Positions 7,723 to 15,026 of a DNA stretch of 19,570 nucleotides are shown here, piece by piece. The translations under genes were made by a program, and so were the position numbers. The DNA comes from Acidimicrobiales bacterium. GTDB taxonomy: Bacteria; Actinomycetota; Acidimicrobiia; Acidimicrobiales; Poriferisodalaceae. Under the pieces are notes generated by a model. That model saw nothing but the letters and a program-made list of their open reading frames with translations. It had not been told where the DNA came from and searched no databases. The stretch is taken from positions 1-19,570 of the forward strand of contig JAGQSP010000190.1 in assembly GCA_020439485.1 (NCBI GenBank), in the 5' to 3' direction. Numbering within the stretch: position 1 is the stretch's first letter; the number at the start of each line of letters is the position of its first letter.

Positions 7723-8613
7723 ATGGGGGATACGAACGCGGGGTCGGGCATGATCGCCGGCTCCACCGAGATCGACGGAATGAACGTCGCCTGGCTTGAA
7801 CAGGGTCAGGGTCCGCTGGCCATTTGTCTGCACGGTTTTCCCGACTCGGCCCACACCTACCGCTACCTGTTGCCGGCATTGGCCGCCGCCGGTTTCCGGG
7901 CCGTTGCACCCTTCACCCGGGGTTATGCACCCTCAGACCTGGCCCCGGACGGGCTGTACCAATCGGGAGCGCGGGGCCGCGACGCCTGCCGCCTCCACGA
8001 CGCCCTGGGCGGCGACTCCGATGCGGTGATCATCGGCCACGACTGGGGCTCGGGAGCTGCCGACATCGCCGCCGTCGTCGAACCCGACCGCTGGAGCAAG
8101 GTCGTCTTGATGGCTGTGCCCCCGGGCAGCAGGGTCACCAAGGCGTTCTTCGACTATCGCCAGATCAGGCGCTCGTCTTACATGTTCTTCTTCCAGCACC
8201 CCCTGTCGGAGGCCGTGGTACCCCACGACGACTACGCCTTCATCAAGGGCCTTTGGAGCGACTGGTCGCCCGGATACGACCACACCACCGACGTCGAGTA
8301 CTTCAAGGCCAGCGTGCCCGACCCACAACACCTGGCCGCGGCCCTGGGCTATTACCGCGCGACCTTCCAGCCCGACCTTCGCAGCCCGGATCTGCACGAG
8401 TGGGACGCTGCCGGCGCCAAGTGCCCCAGCCAACCCACCCTGTACATGCACGGTGTCGACGACGGCTGCATCGGCATCGAGGTGGCCGATGGGCTCGAGG
8501 CAGACCTGGCCGACGGATCGGCGGTGAACAGGGTCGAGGGTGCCGGGCACTTCCTGCACCTCGAAAAACCCGACATCGTCAACGCCGCAATAGTTGGGTT
8601 CTTGCGCTCATGA
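7723..8613 (+). CDS. Alpha/beta hydrolase, epoxide hydrolase/dehalogenase type
   Basis: A 296-residue cytosolic alpha/beta hydrolase. The oxyanion segment HGFPDS is followed by the nucleophile elbow GHDWGS, whose nucleophile is Asp107, as in epoxide hydrolases and haloalkane or fluoroacetate dehalogenases rather than esterases. The acid is probably Asp247 in HGVDDGCIG and the base His276 in GAGHFLHLEKP. A cap region lies at about residues 135-220. The substrate cannot be told from sequence. ATG at 7723 is chosen for its GGGAGGT; the frame is open further upstream, but only over the pilT-like gene on the other strand. Its stop overlaps the next start (ATGA), so it is translationally coupled to the thioredoxin-fused gene and belongs to the same operon as the selenoprotein. 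Confidence 0.85.
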   Translation: MGDTNAGSGMIAGSTEIDGMNVAWLEQGQGPLAICLHGFPDSAHTYRYLLPALAAAGFRAVAPFTRGYAPSDLAPDGLYQSGARGRDACRLHDALGGDSDAVIIGHDWGSGAADIAAVVEPDRWSKVVLMAVPPGSRVTKAFFDYRQIRRSSYMFFFQHPLSEAVVPHDDYAFIKGLWSDWSPGYDHTTDVEYFKASVPDPQHLAAALGYYRATFQPDLRSPDLHEWDAAGAKCPSQPTLYMHGVDDGCIGIEVADGLEADLADGSAVNRVEGAGHFLHLEKPDIVNAAIVGFLRS

Positions 8614-10052
8614 CCGCTCATCCCCTTCCGGACGGACTGGTCGCGTTCGTCAAACGAGACTGCCCCACCTGCGTTCTGGTCGAGCCGGTGCTGGCTCAAC
8701 TGTCCCAATCGGTGGGTCTCACCGTGTTCACCCAGGACGATCCGACCTTCCCGGCCGGGGCCGGCGAAGTGCGCCACGACTCTGACCTGTCGATGTCGTG
8801 GCATCACGACATCGAGACCGTCCCCACCCTGGTGAAGGTCGCCGACGGCGTCGAGCAGGAGCGCATCGTCGGGTGGTCTCGGCCTCAGTGGATCGAATTC
8901 ACCGGCGCCGACGGCCTCGGGCCAGACCTGCCAGAGTGGCGGCCGGGTTGTGGCTCGTTGTCTGTCGACCCCAACCTGGCGGACGAATTGAGGGTGCGCT
9001 TCTCGGGGTCGACCTTGCGGGCCCGCCGGGTCGACTTCGCAGCCCTCGAAGACGAGATCGAGGCGATGTACGACCGGGGTTGGTCAGACGGTCTTCCGCT
9101 GGTTCCGCCAACCGAGGGTCGGGTCTTGGCGATGCTCGAGGGCACCGATCGGCCGCCCGATTCGGTGGTTGCCATCGCGCCACCCGACCTGGTCGAGGTC
9201 ACGGTCGAGAAGGTCGCCATCAACGCCGTCATGGCCGGATGCAAGCCCGAGTATCTGCCCGTCGTGTTGGCCGCCGTCGAGGCGGCATGCACCGACCGCT
9301 TCAACATGCACGGCCTGCTCGCCACGACCATGCCCGCGGGGCCTGTCGTCATCGTAAACGGCCCCATTCGAGACCAGATCGGCATGAACTCGGGCAAGAA
9401 CGTGATGGGCCAGGGCAACAGGGCCAATGCCACCATCGGCAGGGCCCTGCAGTTGGTCATTCGCAATGTGGGCGGAGGCAGGCCCGGAGAGGTCGACCGC
9501 GCCACCCACGGCCAGCCGGGAAAGTTGAGCTTCTGTTTTGCCGAGGACGAGGAAGGGTCGCCGTGGCAGCCCCTGTGTTCGGACTTCGGGCACGAAGCCG
9601 GCACCAACACGGTCAGCCTCTTCGCCGGCAACGGGGTGACGTGTGTCGTCGATCAGCTCTCCAGAGACCCCGATTCGCTGGCGGCCAGCCTGGCACAGGC
9701 CCTGATCGGCTCCAACCACCCGAAGCTGGTTCTGGGCTTCGACGCCATGATCGTCATGGGCCCAGAGCACGCCCGAGTGTTCGCCGAGGCCGGCTGGACC
9801 AAACAGCAGACCCGCGATCGCATCATCGAGCTGACCAAGCGCGACGGGGCCGAACTGGTACGCGGCGCCGGGGGCATTGCAGAAGGCCTACCCGAGGCAT
9901 TCGCCGAGGCCAAGGCGATACCCAAGGTCAAACTAGAAGACGGCCTGATGATCGTTCACGCCGGCGGCGGAGCCGGCCTGTTCTCCCAGCTCATCGGGGG
10001 CTGGGTCAATGGCGCCAAGGGCAGCGCACCAATCTGTCACCCGATCTCGTGA
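8610..10052 (+). CDS. Thioredoxin-like domain fused to conserved uncharacterised domain
   Basis: A 480-residue protein. Residues 1 to about 95 form a thioredoxin-like domain with the redox motif Cys18-Pro-Thr-Cys21 and the cis-proline loop TVPTL (Pro72). From about residue 140 comes a well-formed domain I cannot name, with conserved-looking stretches: YDRGWSDGLPLVPPTEGR, VEKVAINAVMAGCKPEYLPV, VIVNGPIRDQIGMNSG, NRANATIGRALQL and THGQPGKLSFCFAEDE. Further cysteines occur throughout, including a CHPIS end. I recall this domain near UGSC-family genes but cannot confirm that here. The start is ATG at 8610, overlapping the hydrolase stop. The selenoprotein gene begins eight bases after its stop. 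A role as electron donor or partner subunit of the selenoprotein is inference. The frame is open to 7824, but that part is a shadow of the hydrolase gene. Confidence 0.8.
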   Translation: MTAHPLPDGLVAFVKRDCPTCVLVEPVLAQLSQSVGLTVFTQDDPTFPAGAGEVRHDSDLSMSWHHDIETVPTLVKVADGVEQERIVGWSRPQWIEFTGADGLGPDLPEWRPGCGSLSVDPNLADELRVRFSGSTLRARRVDFAALEDEIEAMYDRGWSDGLPLVPPTEGRVLAMLEGTDRPPDSVVAIAPPDLVEVTVEKVAINAVMAGCKPEYLPVVLAAVEAACTDRFNMHGLLATTMPAGPVVIVNGPIRDQIGMNSGKNVMGQGNRANATIGRALQLVIRNVGGGRPGEVDRATHGQPGKLSFCFAEDEEGSPWQPLCSDFGHEAGTNTVSLFAGNGVTCVVDQLSRDPDSLAASLAQALIGSNHPKLVLGFDAMIVMGPEHARVFAEAGWTKQQTRDRIIELTKRDGAELVRGAGGIAEGLPEAFAEAKAIPKVKLEDGLMIVHAGGGAGLFSQLIGGWVNGAKGSAPICHPIS

Positions 10053-10060
10053 GGTAACCG

Positions 10061-10576
10061 ATGACCACCGTTCTTGATCCCACCAACGAATCCAAGCCGG
10101 CAACCTGGCAGCGCAGACCGCGGGCCCAGAGCCTGGAAGGCCTCACGGTTGGACTCCTCGACATCAGCAAGGCCAGGGGCAACGTGTTCCTCGACAGGCT
10201 CGAGGAGCGGCTGGTAGACACCGGCGCCAACGTGCTGCGATTCGCCAAGCCGACGTTCTCCAAGCCTGCACCCGTAGACCTGCGCCACGAGATCGCCACC
10301 CAGTGCGACGCCGTGATCGAGGCGCTAGCCGATTGAGGCAGCTGCACGTCGTGCAGTGTGCACGACATCGTCGATCTCGAGCGCCGGGGTGTTCCGGGCG
10401 TGTTCGTCGCCACCGTCGAGTTCATCGACGGAGCCCAGGCCCAATCGCGTGCCCTGGGCGCCGAGCCGATGGCGGTGTTCGTGGAACACCCCATCCAGGA
10501 CCGCACCGATGACGAGATGCGCGACATCGCGGATCGTGCCGTCGATGCCCTGATCCAGGCACTCACCACCAACTAG
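10061..10576 (+). CDS. UGSC-family selenoprotein with in-frame TGA (Sec92)
   Basis: 171 residues if the TGA at 10334-10336 is read as selenocysteine. ATG at 10061 has GAGGT five bases upstream. Before the TGA the protein reads as a typical UGSC-family N-terminus (LEGLTVGLLDISKARGNV, FLDRLEERLVDTGA, IATQCDAVIEALAD). In the same frame after it come GSCTSCSVHDIVDLERRG, VPGVFVATVEFIDGAQ and a stop TAG at 10574. The motif is thus Asp-Sec92-Gly-Ser-Cys95-Thr-Ser-Cys98, the redox centre after which the family is named. The match is continuous across the TGA, with no frame change. A SECIS-like hairpin follows (10348-10366). If read as a stop, the product would be 91 residues and would lack every catalytic cysteine. 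The family's reaction is unknown to me; oxidoreductase chemistry is likely. The host must have SelA, SelB and SelC, none of which is in the window. Confidence 0.88.
10334..10336 (+). other. Selenocysteine-encoding TGA codon (transl_except Sec92)
   Basis: TGA at codon 92 of the UGSC-family gene, in the context GAT-TGA-GGC-AGC-TGC. It falls exactly where the family carries Sec (or Cys in relatives), and the frame stays open for 79 more codons. A Cys codon here would need only one base change. Confidence 0.87.
10348..10366 (+). promoter_or_regulatory. Bacterial SECIS-like stem-loop
   Basis: A perfect 7-bp stem, GTCGTGC (10348-10354) with GCACGAC (10360-10366), closes a 5-base loop AGTGT (10355-10359). 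The loop starts 18 bases after the TGA; in E. coli fdhF the apical loop also follows UGA by 18 bases. The G at the second loop position and a GU step match what SelB is known to need. A competing hairpin (10342-10347 with 10351-10356) could form instead. Confidence 0.75.
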
Positions 10577-10587
10577 AGGTCGAGGGT

Positions 10588-10607
10588 TTCGGTCCGCTGT
10601 GACCGAA
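10588..10607 (+). terminator. Hairpin after the selenoprotein operon
   Basis: TTCGGTC (10588-10594) pairs perfectly with GACCGAA (10601-10607) across a 6-base loop, 11 bases after the TAG stop. No U-tract follows, so it is at best an actinobacterial-type terminator or an mRNA 3' end stabiliser. The rest of the gap to 10726 shows no gene I can support. Confidence 0.45.
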
Positions 10608-10726
10608 CACAAACCACGCGTTATCACGATGCGCGGTCGTCTGCTCACGCCCTTGCCGGAGAGCCGCGCTCGGTCGATGTTCGACCCGTACTCTGCCGAG
10701 GAGGCCCCATTGAGCCGCCAACGCCC

Positions 10727-13321
10727 ATGGTCTCTCCTCGCATCACATCCGCAACTTCATACCGACGCACGTCCTCGAGACTGCCCGCCACCGTAAACAG
10801 GCGGGTTCTTTCGTCGTTCGCCCTACTGCGCTGCACCGCGTCGGTGGTTGGCGCCGCCATGGCCCTTGTCGCTTGGTCATCGGGGTCCTACCCCGAGATC
10901 GAACCCGAGCTGCTGGGCGTGGCGGCAGCGATGGCGTTCGTGTTCGGTCCCTGGAACGTGTTCTTGTTGCGCAGCGCTGCGACCACGGCCAGGTGGCCTT
11001 GGTTGTGGGCACCAGCCGATGTGCTCATCATCGGGGGCGTTGCAGCCATCGCCCCGCCGCAGGTCTGGCCCGCGGCTGCTGCTGTCGCTCTGGCCACGGT
11101 GGCCCTCGAGTCGACACGGTCTGGCCGTATGGCCGGTCTGGCCACCACCTTGACAGCCGTCGCCTCACTAGGTGTTTCGGGTCTGGTAGCGGGCAGCGAC
11201 GATGTGGCCTTGTCGACCCCCGCCTTTGCCGTGGCTGCCCTGTTGGCGGTCGGAGCCGTAGGTGCTCTCAGCGACGAGCAACACGCGACCCTGCGTCGGC
11301 TCGGCGCCATGCTCGACGGTGTTCCGGGCATCGTCTGGGAGGCCGACGCCAGCGACCATCGCATGGTGTTCGTCAGCGGCCGGGTGCGCGATGTGCTGGG
11401 TTATGGCCCTCTCGAGTTCTCCAAGCCAGGCATGTCGTGGGCAGACCTGGTGCACCCCGAAGACCAGCACACCATCATCGACACCTCGCGGATCGGTTCG
11501 ATGAGATGGCCGCTGGTCAGAGAGTTCCGGATGCGGGCGCGCAACGGCGACTGGGTGTGGCTGCGCGACCTGGTGCGCGCCGAGCAACGTCCCGACGGAT
11601 CGTGGGCCCTGCGCGGAGTCGCCACCGATGTCACACCTCAGCGTGAGGCCGACGACCGGGCGATGCGATTCGTGAGGTTCGTCGACGAGATCGATGCCCC
11701 GGTCTTGGTGCTGCGCCTCGACGACCCGTCCGATGAGTCGAGCCTGCGAGTGCTGAGGTCGAACGCCGCCGTCAACCGCTGGTCGGACGTGGGGCCTCTG
11801 GATGGCTACGCAGCCCACGAGGTCGATTGGATCGTCACCAGCGGACTGCGAGCGAGGGTCCTCGGCGTCTTGGCGACCGACAACCCGTTCGTCGGCCGCG
11901 AGGTGAAAGCCCCCGTTCCTGCTGCCGATGGGTCGGTCTTCGACCTCGAGATAAAGGCCCTCGGCGACGGCTGCGCCGCGGTGACCTACCACGACGCCAC
12001 CGACCGGGTCGCGGCCCGCGACTCGCTGCGCCGCGAAACACTCCAAGATCCCCTGACGGGCCTGCCCAACCGGGCCCACCTGATGGAACGGCTGCGCAAG
12101 CACGTAGGCCAAAACGACGACACATCGGGCTTGGCACTGCTGATCCTCGACCTCGACCAGTTCAAAGAGGTGAACGACACCCTCGGCCACCACCACGGCG
12201 ACGCTCTGTTGCGCCAGGTGGCTTCGCGCTTGGGTGATCTGCGCCGGGGCTCGGACATGGTCGCCCGTCTGGGCGGCGACGAGTTCGCGATCCTGTTGGT
12301 CGACGACGGAGTCAGCCGCGCCGCCGGGGTGGCTTCCTCGGTGGTCGACACCATCGGGGCGCCGCTGACCCTTCAGGGCCTCCAGGTGCAGGCGGGCGCA
12401 TCCATCGGCATTGCCAGCCATCCCAACGACGCCCAAGCCCCCGACGAGTTGCTGCAGAAGGCCGAAGTGGCGATGTACCAGGCCAAGGCCACGCGCAAGA
12501 GCTGGGCTTGGTACTCGGCCAAGGACGACAAGTACTCGGTTCGTCGGCTGACCCTGCTTGGCGAGCTGCCGCGAGCGCTGGCCAACGACGAAATCGTCGT
12601 CTACTACCAGCCCAAGATCGACCTGTCGCGGGGCCTCGTCGTCGGTGTCGAGGCGCTGGTCAGGTGGCATCACCCCGACCTCGGCTCGGTGCCACCCGAC
12701 GAGTTCATCGAGCTGACCGAGGTATCGGGCCTGGTGAACGAGTTGACCAGGCAGGTCATATCCAAGTCGGTCGCTCAGCTGAGGGAATGGGACCAACAAG
12801 GCATCCACATCGGCGTTGCTGTGAACCTGTCGGTCCGCAACTTCCACGATGCCGGCCTTGCGGCGTTCATCACCGAGGTGCTCGACCGTAACGGCATCAA
12901 CGCTTCACGGCTGATGCTCGAGATCACCGAGAGCCAGGTCGTCGACGATCTCGCCTTGGCCGCCGACGTGCTGCGTTCGCTCAGCGAGCTGGGCATTCGT
13001 ACCTCCATCGACGACTTCGGCACCGGCTTCTCATCGCTGACCCACTTGCGGCGCCTGCCCATCGACGAGATCAAGATCGACAGGTCGTTCGTGGGCCAGA
13101 TGTCGACCAACGAACACGACGCGGTGATAGTTCGCTCGATCGTGAAGCTGGGGCACGACCTGGACCTCGAGGTCGTGGCCGAGGGGGTCGAAGACGAGTG
13201 GACACTCGACAGCCTGAGGCGCCTGGGATGCGACCGCGCCCAGGGCTATTACTTCCAGCGCGCTGTTCCGCCCGAGGAGATCCCGGCTTTCGTCGCCGGC
13301 CTGGCTTCTCTGGCCCGCTGA
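10727..13321 (+). CDS. Membrane-anchored PAS-GGDEF-EAL cyclic-di-GMP protein
   Basis: 864 residues. An N-terminal integral-membrane sensor of about six helices spans residues 25-185. A PAS domain with PAC segment (about 195-310; FRMRARNGDWVWLRDLVRA) is followed by a second, weaker sensor-like region (about 315-430). The GGDEF domain has an intact signature at 516-520 (RLGGDEFAIL) and an RxxD product-inhibition site at 507-510. The EAL domain has Glu642-Ala-Leu in VEALVRW, LEITES, DDFGTGFSSL, IKIDRSF and AEGVED. Both diguanylate cyclase and c-di-GMP phosphodiesterase activities therefore look possible, with signal-dependent balance. The start is uncertain: ATG at 10727 has no ribosome site, while a strong GAGGAGG at 10698-10704 precedes a TTG in a different frame. 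The next downstream ATG in frame would cut into the first helix. Confidence 0.88.
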   Translation: MVSPRITSATSYRRTSSRLPATVNRRVLSSFALLRCTASVVGAAMALVAWSSGSYPEIEPELLGVAAAMAFVFGPWNVFLLRSAATTARWPWLWAPADVLIIGGVAAIAPPQVWPAAAAVALATVALESTRSGRMAGLATTLTAVASLGVSGLVAGSDDVALSTPAFAVAALLAVGAVGALSDEQHATLRRLGAMLDGVPGIVWEADASDHRMVFVSGRVRDVLGYGPLEFSKPGMSWADLVHPEDQHTIIDTSRIGSMRWPLVREFRMRARNGDWVWLRDLVRAEQRPDGSWALRGVATDVTPQREADDRAMRFVRFVDEIDAPVLVLRLDDPSDESSLRVLRSNAAVNRWSDVGPLDGYAAHEVDWIVTSGLRARVLGVLATDNPFVGREVKAPVPAADGSVFDLEIKALGDGCAAVTYHDATDRVAARDSLRRETLQDPLTGLPNRAHLMERLRKHVGQNDDTSGLALLILDLDQFKEVNDTLGHHHGDALLRQVASRLGDLRRGSDMVARLGGDEFAILLVDDGVSRAAGVASSVVDTIGAPLTLQGLQVQAGASIGIASHPNDAQAPDELLQKAEVAMYQAKATRKSWAWYSAKDDKYSVRRLTLLGELPRALANDEIVVYYQPKIDLSRGLVVGVEALVRWHHPDLGSVPPDEFIELTEVSGLVNELTRQVISKSVAQLREWDQQGIHIGVAVNLSVRNFHDAGLAAFITEVLDRNGINASRLMLEITESQVVDDLALAADVLRSLSELGIRTSIDDFGTGFSSLTHLRRLPIDEIKIDRSFVGQMSTNEHDAVIVRSIVKLGHDLDLEVVAEGVEDEWTLDSLRRLGCDRAQGYYFQRAVPPEEIPAFVAGLASLAR

Positions 13322-13356
13322 TCATCTCGGCTGAACTGGATCATCGGCGAAACGAG

Positions 13357-13362
13357 TAAATT
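13357..13362 (+). promoter_or_regulatory. Putative leaderless -10 box of acyl-CoA dehydrogenase gene
   Basis: TAAATT, then six bases (CGGACC), then the ATG at 13369. This is the same geometry as at 515-520 and 576-581, again with no Shine-Dalgarno sequence. It implies that this gene has its own promoter despite the 47-bp gap to the upstream gene. Confidence 0.5.
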
Positions 13363-13368
13363 CGGACC

Positions 13369-14943
13369 ATGTCTTCCGCCATGACCGAAGCCGCCAACGC
13401 CGCAGAACTCGCCTCTGCCGTAATCGAGTCATGCGTGCGCACCCTCGCCGCACGCCCCGATGCCGACGAGCAACAAGTGTTGTTGTACGACCTGGCCCAT
13501 GGTGCCTCGGCCGTAGAGATGTGCCGAGCCGTCATCGACGACGGCAACCGCGGCGAGCAGGAAGCAGCCCTGGCATGCGCCTTCGTCGCCGACGTCGTAG
13601 CCGACCTCATCGGCAAGATCACCGGGCGCGAGCATCTGTGGGGGGTCGAGATCGGCGCCCTCGATGCCACCCGCCCGTTCCTGGCCAAGTACCGCGACCC
13701 CGAGTTCCTGGCGTCGCTGGCCGATATGTCTCCGCCCTCACATCTCGACGAAGACTTCGAGATGGTGGCCGACACCTTCCGCCGGTTCGGCGAGGACAAG
13801 ATCGCACCGGTGGCAGAACACATCCACCGTCACGACGAAGACATTCCAGAGGAGATCATCTCGGGCCTGGCCGAGCTGGGCTGCTTCGGCCTGTCGGTAC
13901 CCGAGGAGTACGGGGGCTTCGCCACAGGCGGCGAGAGTGACTACTACGGCATGGTCATCGCCACCGAAGAGCTGAGCCGCGCCTCGCTTGGTGCCGGTGG
14001 TTCGTTGATAACCCGGCCCGAGATCCTCACCCGTGCACTCGAGCGCGGTGGCACCGAGGAGCAAAAGCAATCGTGGATGCCGCGCATCGCAACGGGCGAG
14101 GTCATGTGTGCTGTGGCCGTCACCGAGCCAGACTTCGGCTCGGACGTTGCCAGCCTCAAGGTCACCGCAACGCCAACAGAGGGCGGCTGGCTCATCAACG
14201 GTGTCAAGACCTGGTGCACGTTCGCTGGTCGCGCCAACGCTCTGATGCTGCTAGCCCGCACCGACCCCGACCGCTCGAAGGGTCACCGCGGCCTGTCGCT
14301 GTTCATCGTCGAGAAGGAATCGACTTCGGGCCATTCATTCGAGTTGACCCAAGACAGCGGCGGCACGATGGAGGGTCGAGCCATCCCGACACTGGGCTAT
14401 CGCGGCATGCACTCGTTCGAGGTGGCTTTCGACAACTGGTTCGTGCCGGGCGAGAACCTGATCGGCGGTGACGAAGGCCTCGGCAAGGGCTTCTACCTGC
14501 AGATGGCAGGCTTCGAAAACGGTCGTCTGCAGACAGCGGCCAGAGCTGTCGGGGTGATGCAGGCGGCATATGAGGCCGCAACCCAGTACGCAAACGAGCG
14601 TCTGGTGTTCGGGCAGACAATCGCCGACTATCAACTCACCAAGGCCAAGCTGGGCCGTATGAACTCGATCATCCGCTCGGCCCGCCAGTATGCGTACGCA
14701 GTGGCGACCATGATGGCCAAGGGCGAAGGAACACTCGAGGCTTCGATGGTCAAGGCCTACGTGTGCAAGGCCGCCGAGTGGGTAACCCGAGAGGCCATGC
14801 AGATTCACGGCGGTTTCGGGTATGCCGAGGAGTACAACGTCAGCCGCCTGTTCGTCGACGCACGCGTTCTTTCGATCTTCGAGGGCGCCGACGAGACCTT
14901 GTGCCTGAAGCTCATCGCCAGGCGACTGTTGGCTTCGGCCTGA
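13369..14943 (+). CDS. Acyl-CoA dehydrogenase, probable methylsuccinyl-CoA dehydrogenase type
   Basis: A 524-residue flavoprotein that oxidises an acyl-CoA thioester to its alpha,beta-unsaturated form using FAD. The core (about residues 126-524) has VAVTEPDFGSDVASLKV, NGVKTWCTFAGRANALMLLA, GHRGLSLFIVEKE and QIHGGFGYAEEYNVSR. Its catalytic base is Glu505 in IFEGADE. An extra N-terminal domain of about 125 residues precedes the core; ordinary short-chain enzymes of about 380 residues lack it. This extension and the TWCTFAGR/GRAIPTLGYRGMHSFEV segments resemble (2S)-methylsuccinyl-CoA dehydrogenase (Mcd) of the ethylmalonyl-CoA pathway, but I cannot exclude another branched or long-chain acyl-CoA substrate. 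No other pathway gene is in the window. ATG at 13369 is favoured by a TANNNT box six bases upstream; a second ATG lies four codons on. Confidence 0.85.
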   Translation: MSSAMTEAANAAELASAVIESCVRTLAARPDADEQQVLLYDLAHGASAVEMCRAVIDDGNRGEQEAALACAFVADVVADLIGKITGREHLWGVEIGALDATRPFLAKYRDPEFLASLADMSPPSHLDEDFEMVADTFRRFGEDKIAPVAEHIHRHDEDIPEEIISGLAELGCFGLSVPEEYGGFATGGESDYYGMVIATEELSRASLGAGGSLITRPEILTRALERGGTEEQKQSWMPRIATGEVMCAVAVTEPDFGSDVASLKVTATPTEGGWLINGVKTWCTFAGRANALMLLARTDPDRSKGHRGLSLFIVEKESTSGHSFELTQDSGGTMEGRAIPTLGYRGMHSFEVAFDNWFVPGENLIGGDEGLGKGFYLQMAGFENGRLQTAARAVGVMQAAYEAATQYANERLVFGQTIADYQLTKAKLGRMNSIIRSARQYAYAVATMMAKGEGTLEASMVKAYVCKAAEWVTREAMQIHGGFGYAEEYNVSRLFVDARVLSIFEGADETLCLKLIARRLLASA

Positions 14944-14951
14944 TCACTGCC

Positions 14952-14974
14952 ACGGCGGCCGCAGGGCCGTCCGT
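14952..14974 (+). terminator. Hairpin after the acyl-CoA dehydrogenase gene
   Basis: ACGG and GGCC on the 5' side pair with GGCC and CCGT on the 3' side around the loop GCAG, with a small internal loop (C against GT). It begins nine bases after the stop codon. No U-tract follows, so termination is uncertain. Confidence 0.4.
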
Positions 14975-15026
14975 CGAAAGGTCCGCGAAACACGGCAGAC
15001 CGCTCAACTGCCACCTGTGACGACCG

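Noticed and set aside
10061..10336. Complete 91-residue protein ending at TGA
   Set aside because: It would end one residue before the family's GSCTSC redox motif, and the family similarity continues past the TGA in the same frame. A pseudogene nonsense mutation is less likely given the SECIS-like hairpin at the right distance.
10342..10356. CTGCAC/GTGCAG hairpin as the SECIS element
   Set aside because: Its loop begins only 11 bases after the TGA and is three bases long; the overlapping 10348-10366 hairpin has the better distance and loop. It is kept only as a possible competing fold.
10358..10576. Separate 72-residue gene starting at the in-frame GTG after the TGA
   Set aside because: It is in the same frame as the upstream half, has no ribosome site, begins inside the SECIS stem-loop, and its sequence is the second half of one UGSC-family protein.
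10599..10796. 65-residue plus-strand open frame between the selenoprotein and GGDEF genes
   Set aside because: It begins inside a terminator-like hairpin, has no ribosome site for its first codon, is Pro/Arg-rich and resembles no family I know. Only its 3' part after TTG 10710 has a plausible ribosome site, noted as a finding.
11168..12847. 559-codon minus-strand open frame opposite the first GGDEF-EAL gene
   Set aside because: Antisense shadow of a clearly conserved gene in GC-rich DNA; its translation has no recognisable domain. The same applies to the long antisense frames at 3490-4596, 6498-7694 and 16167-17531.
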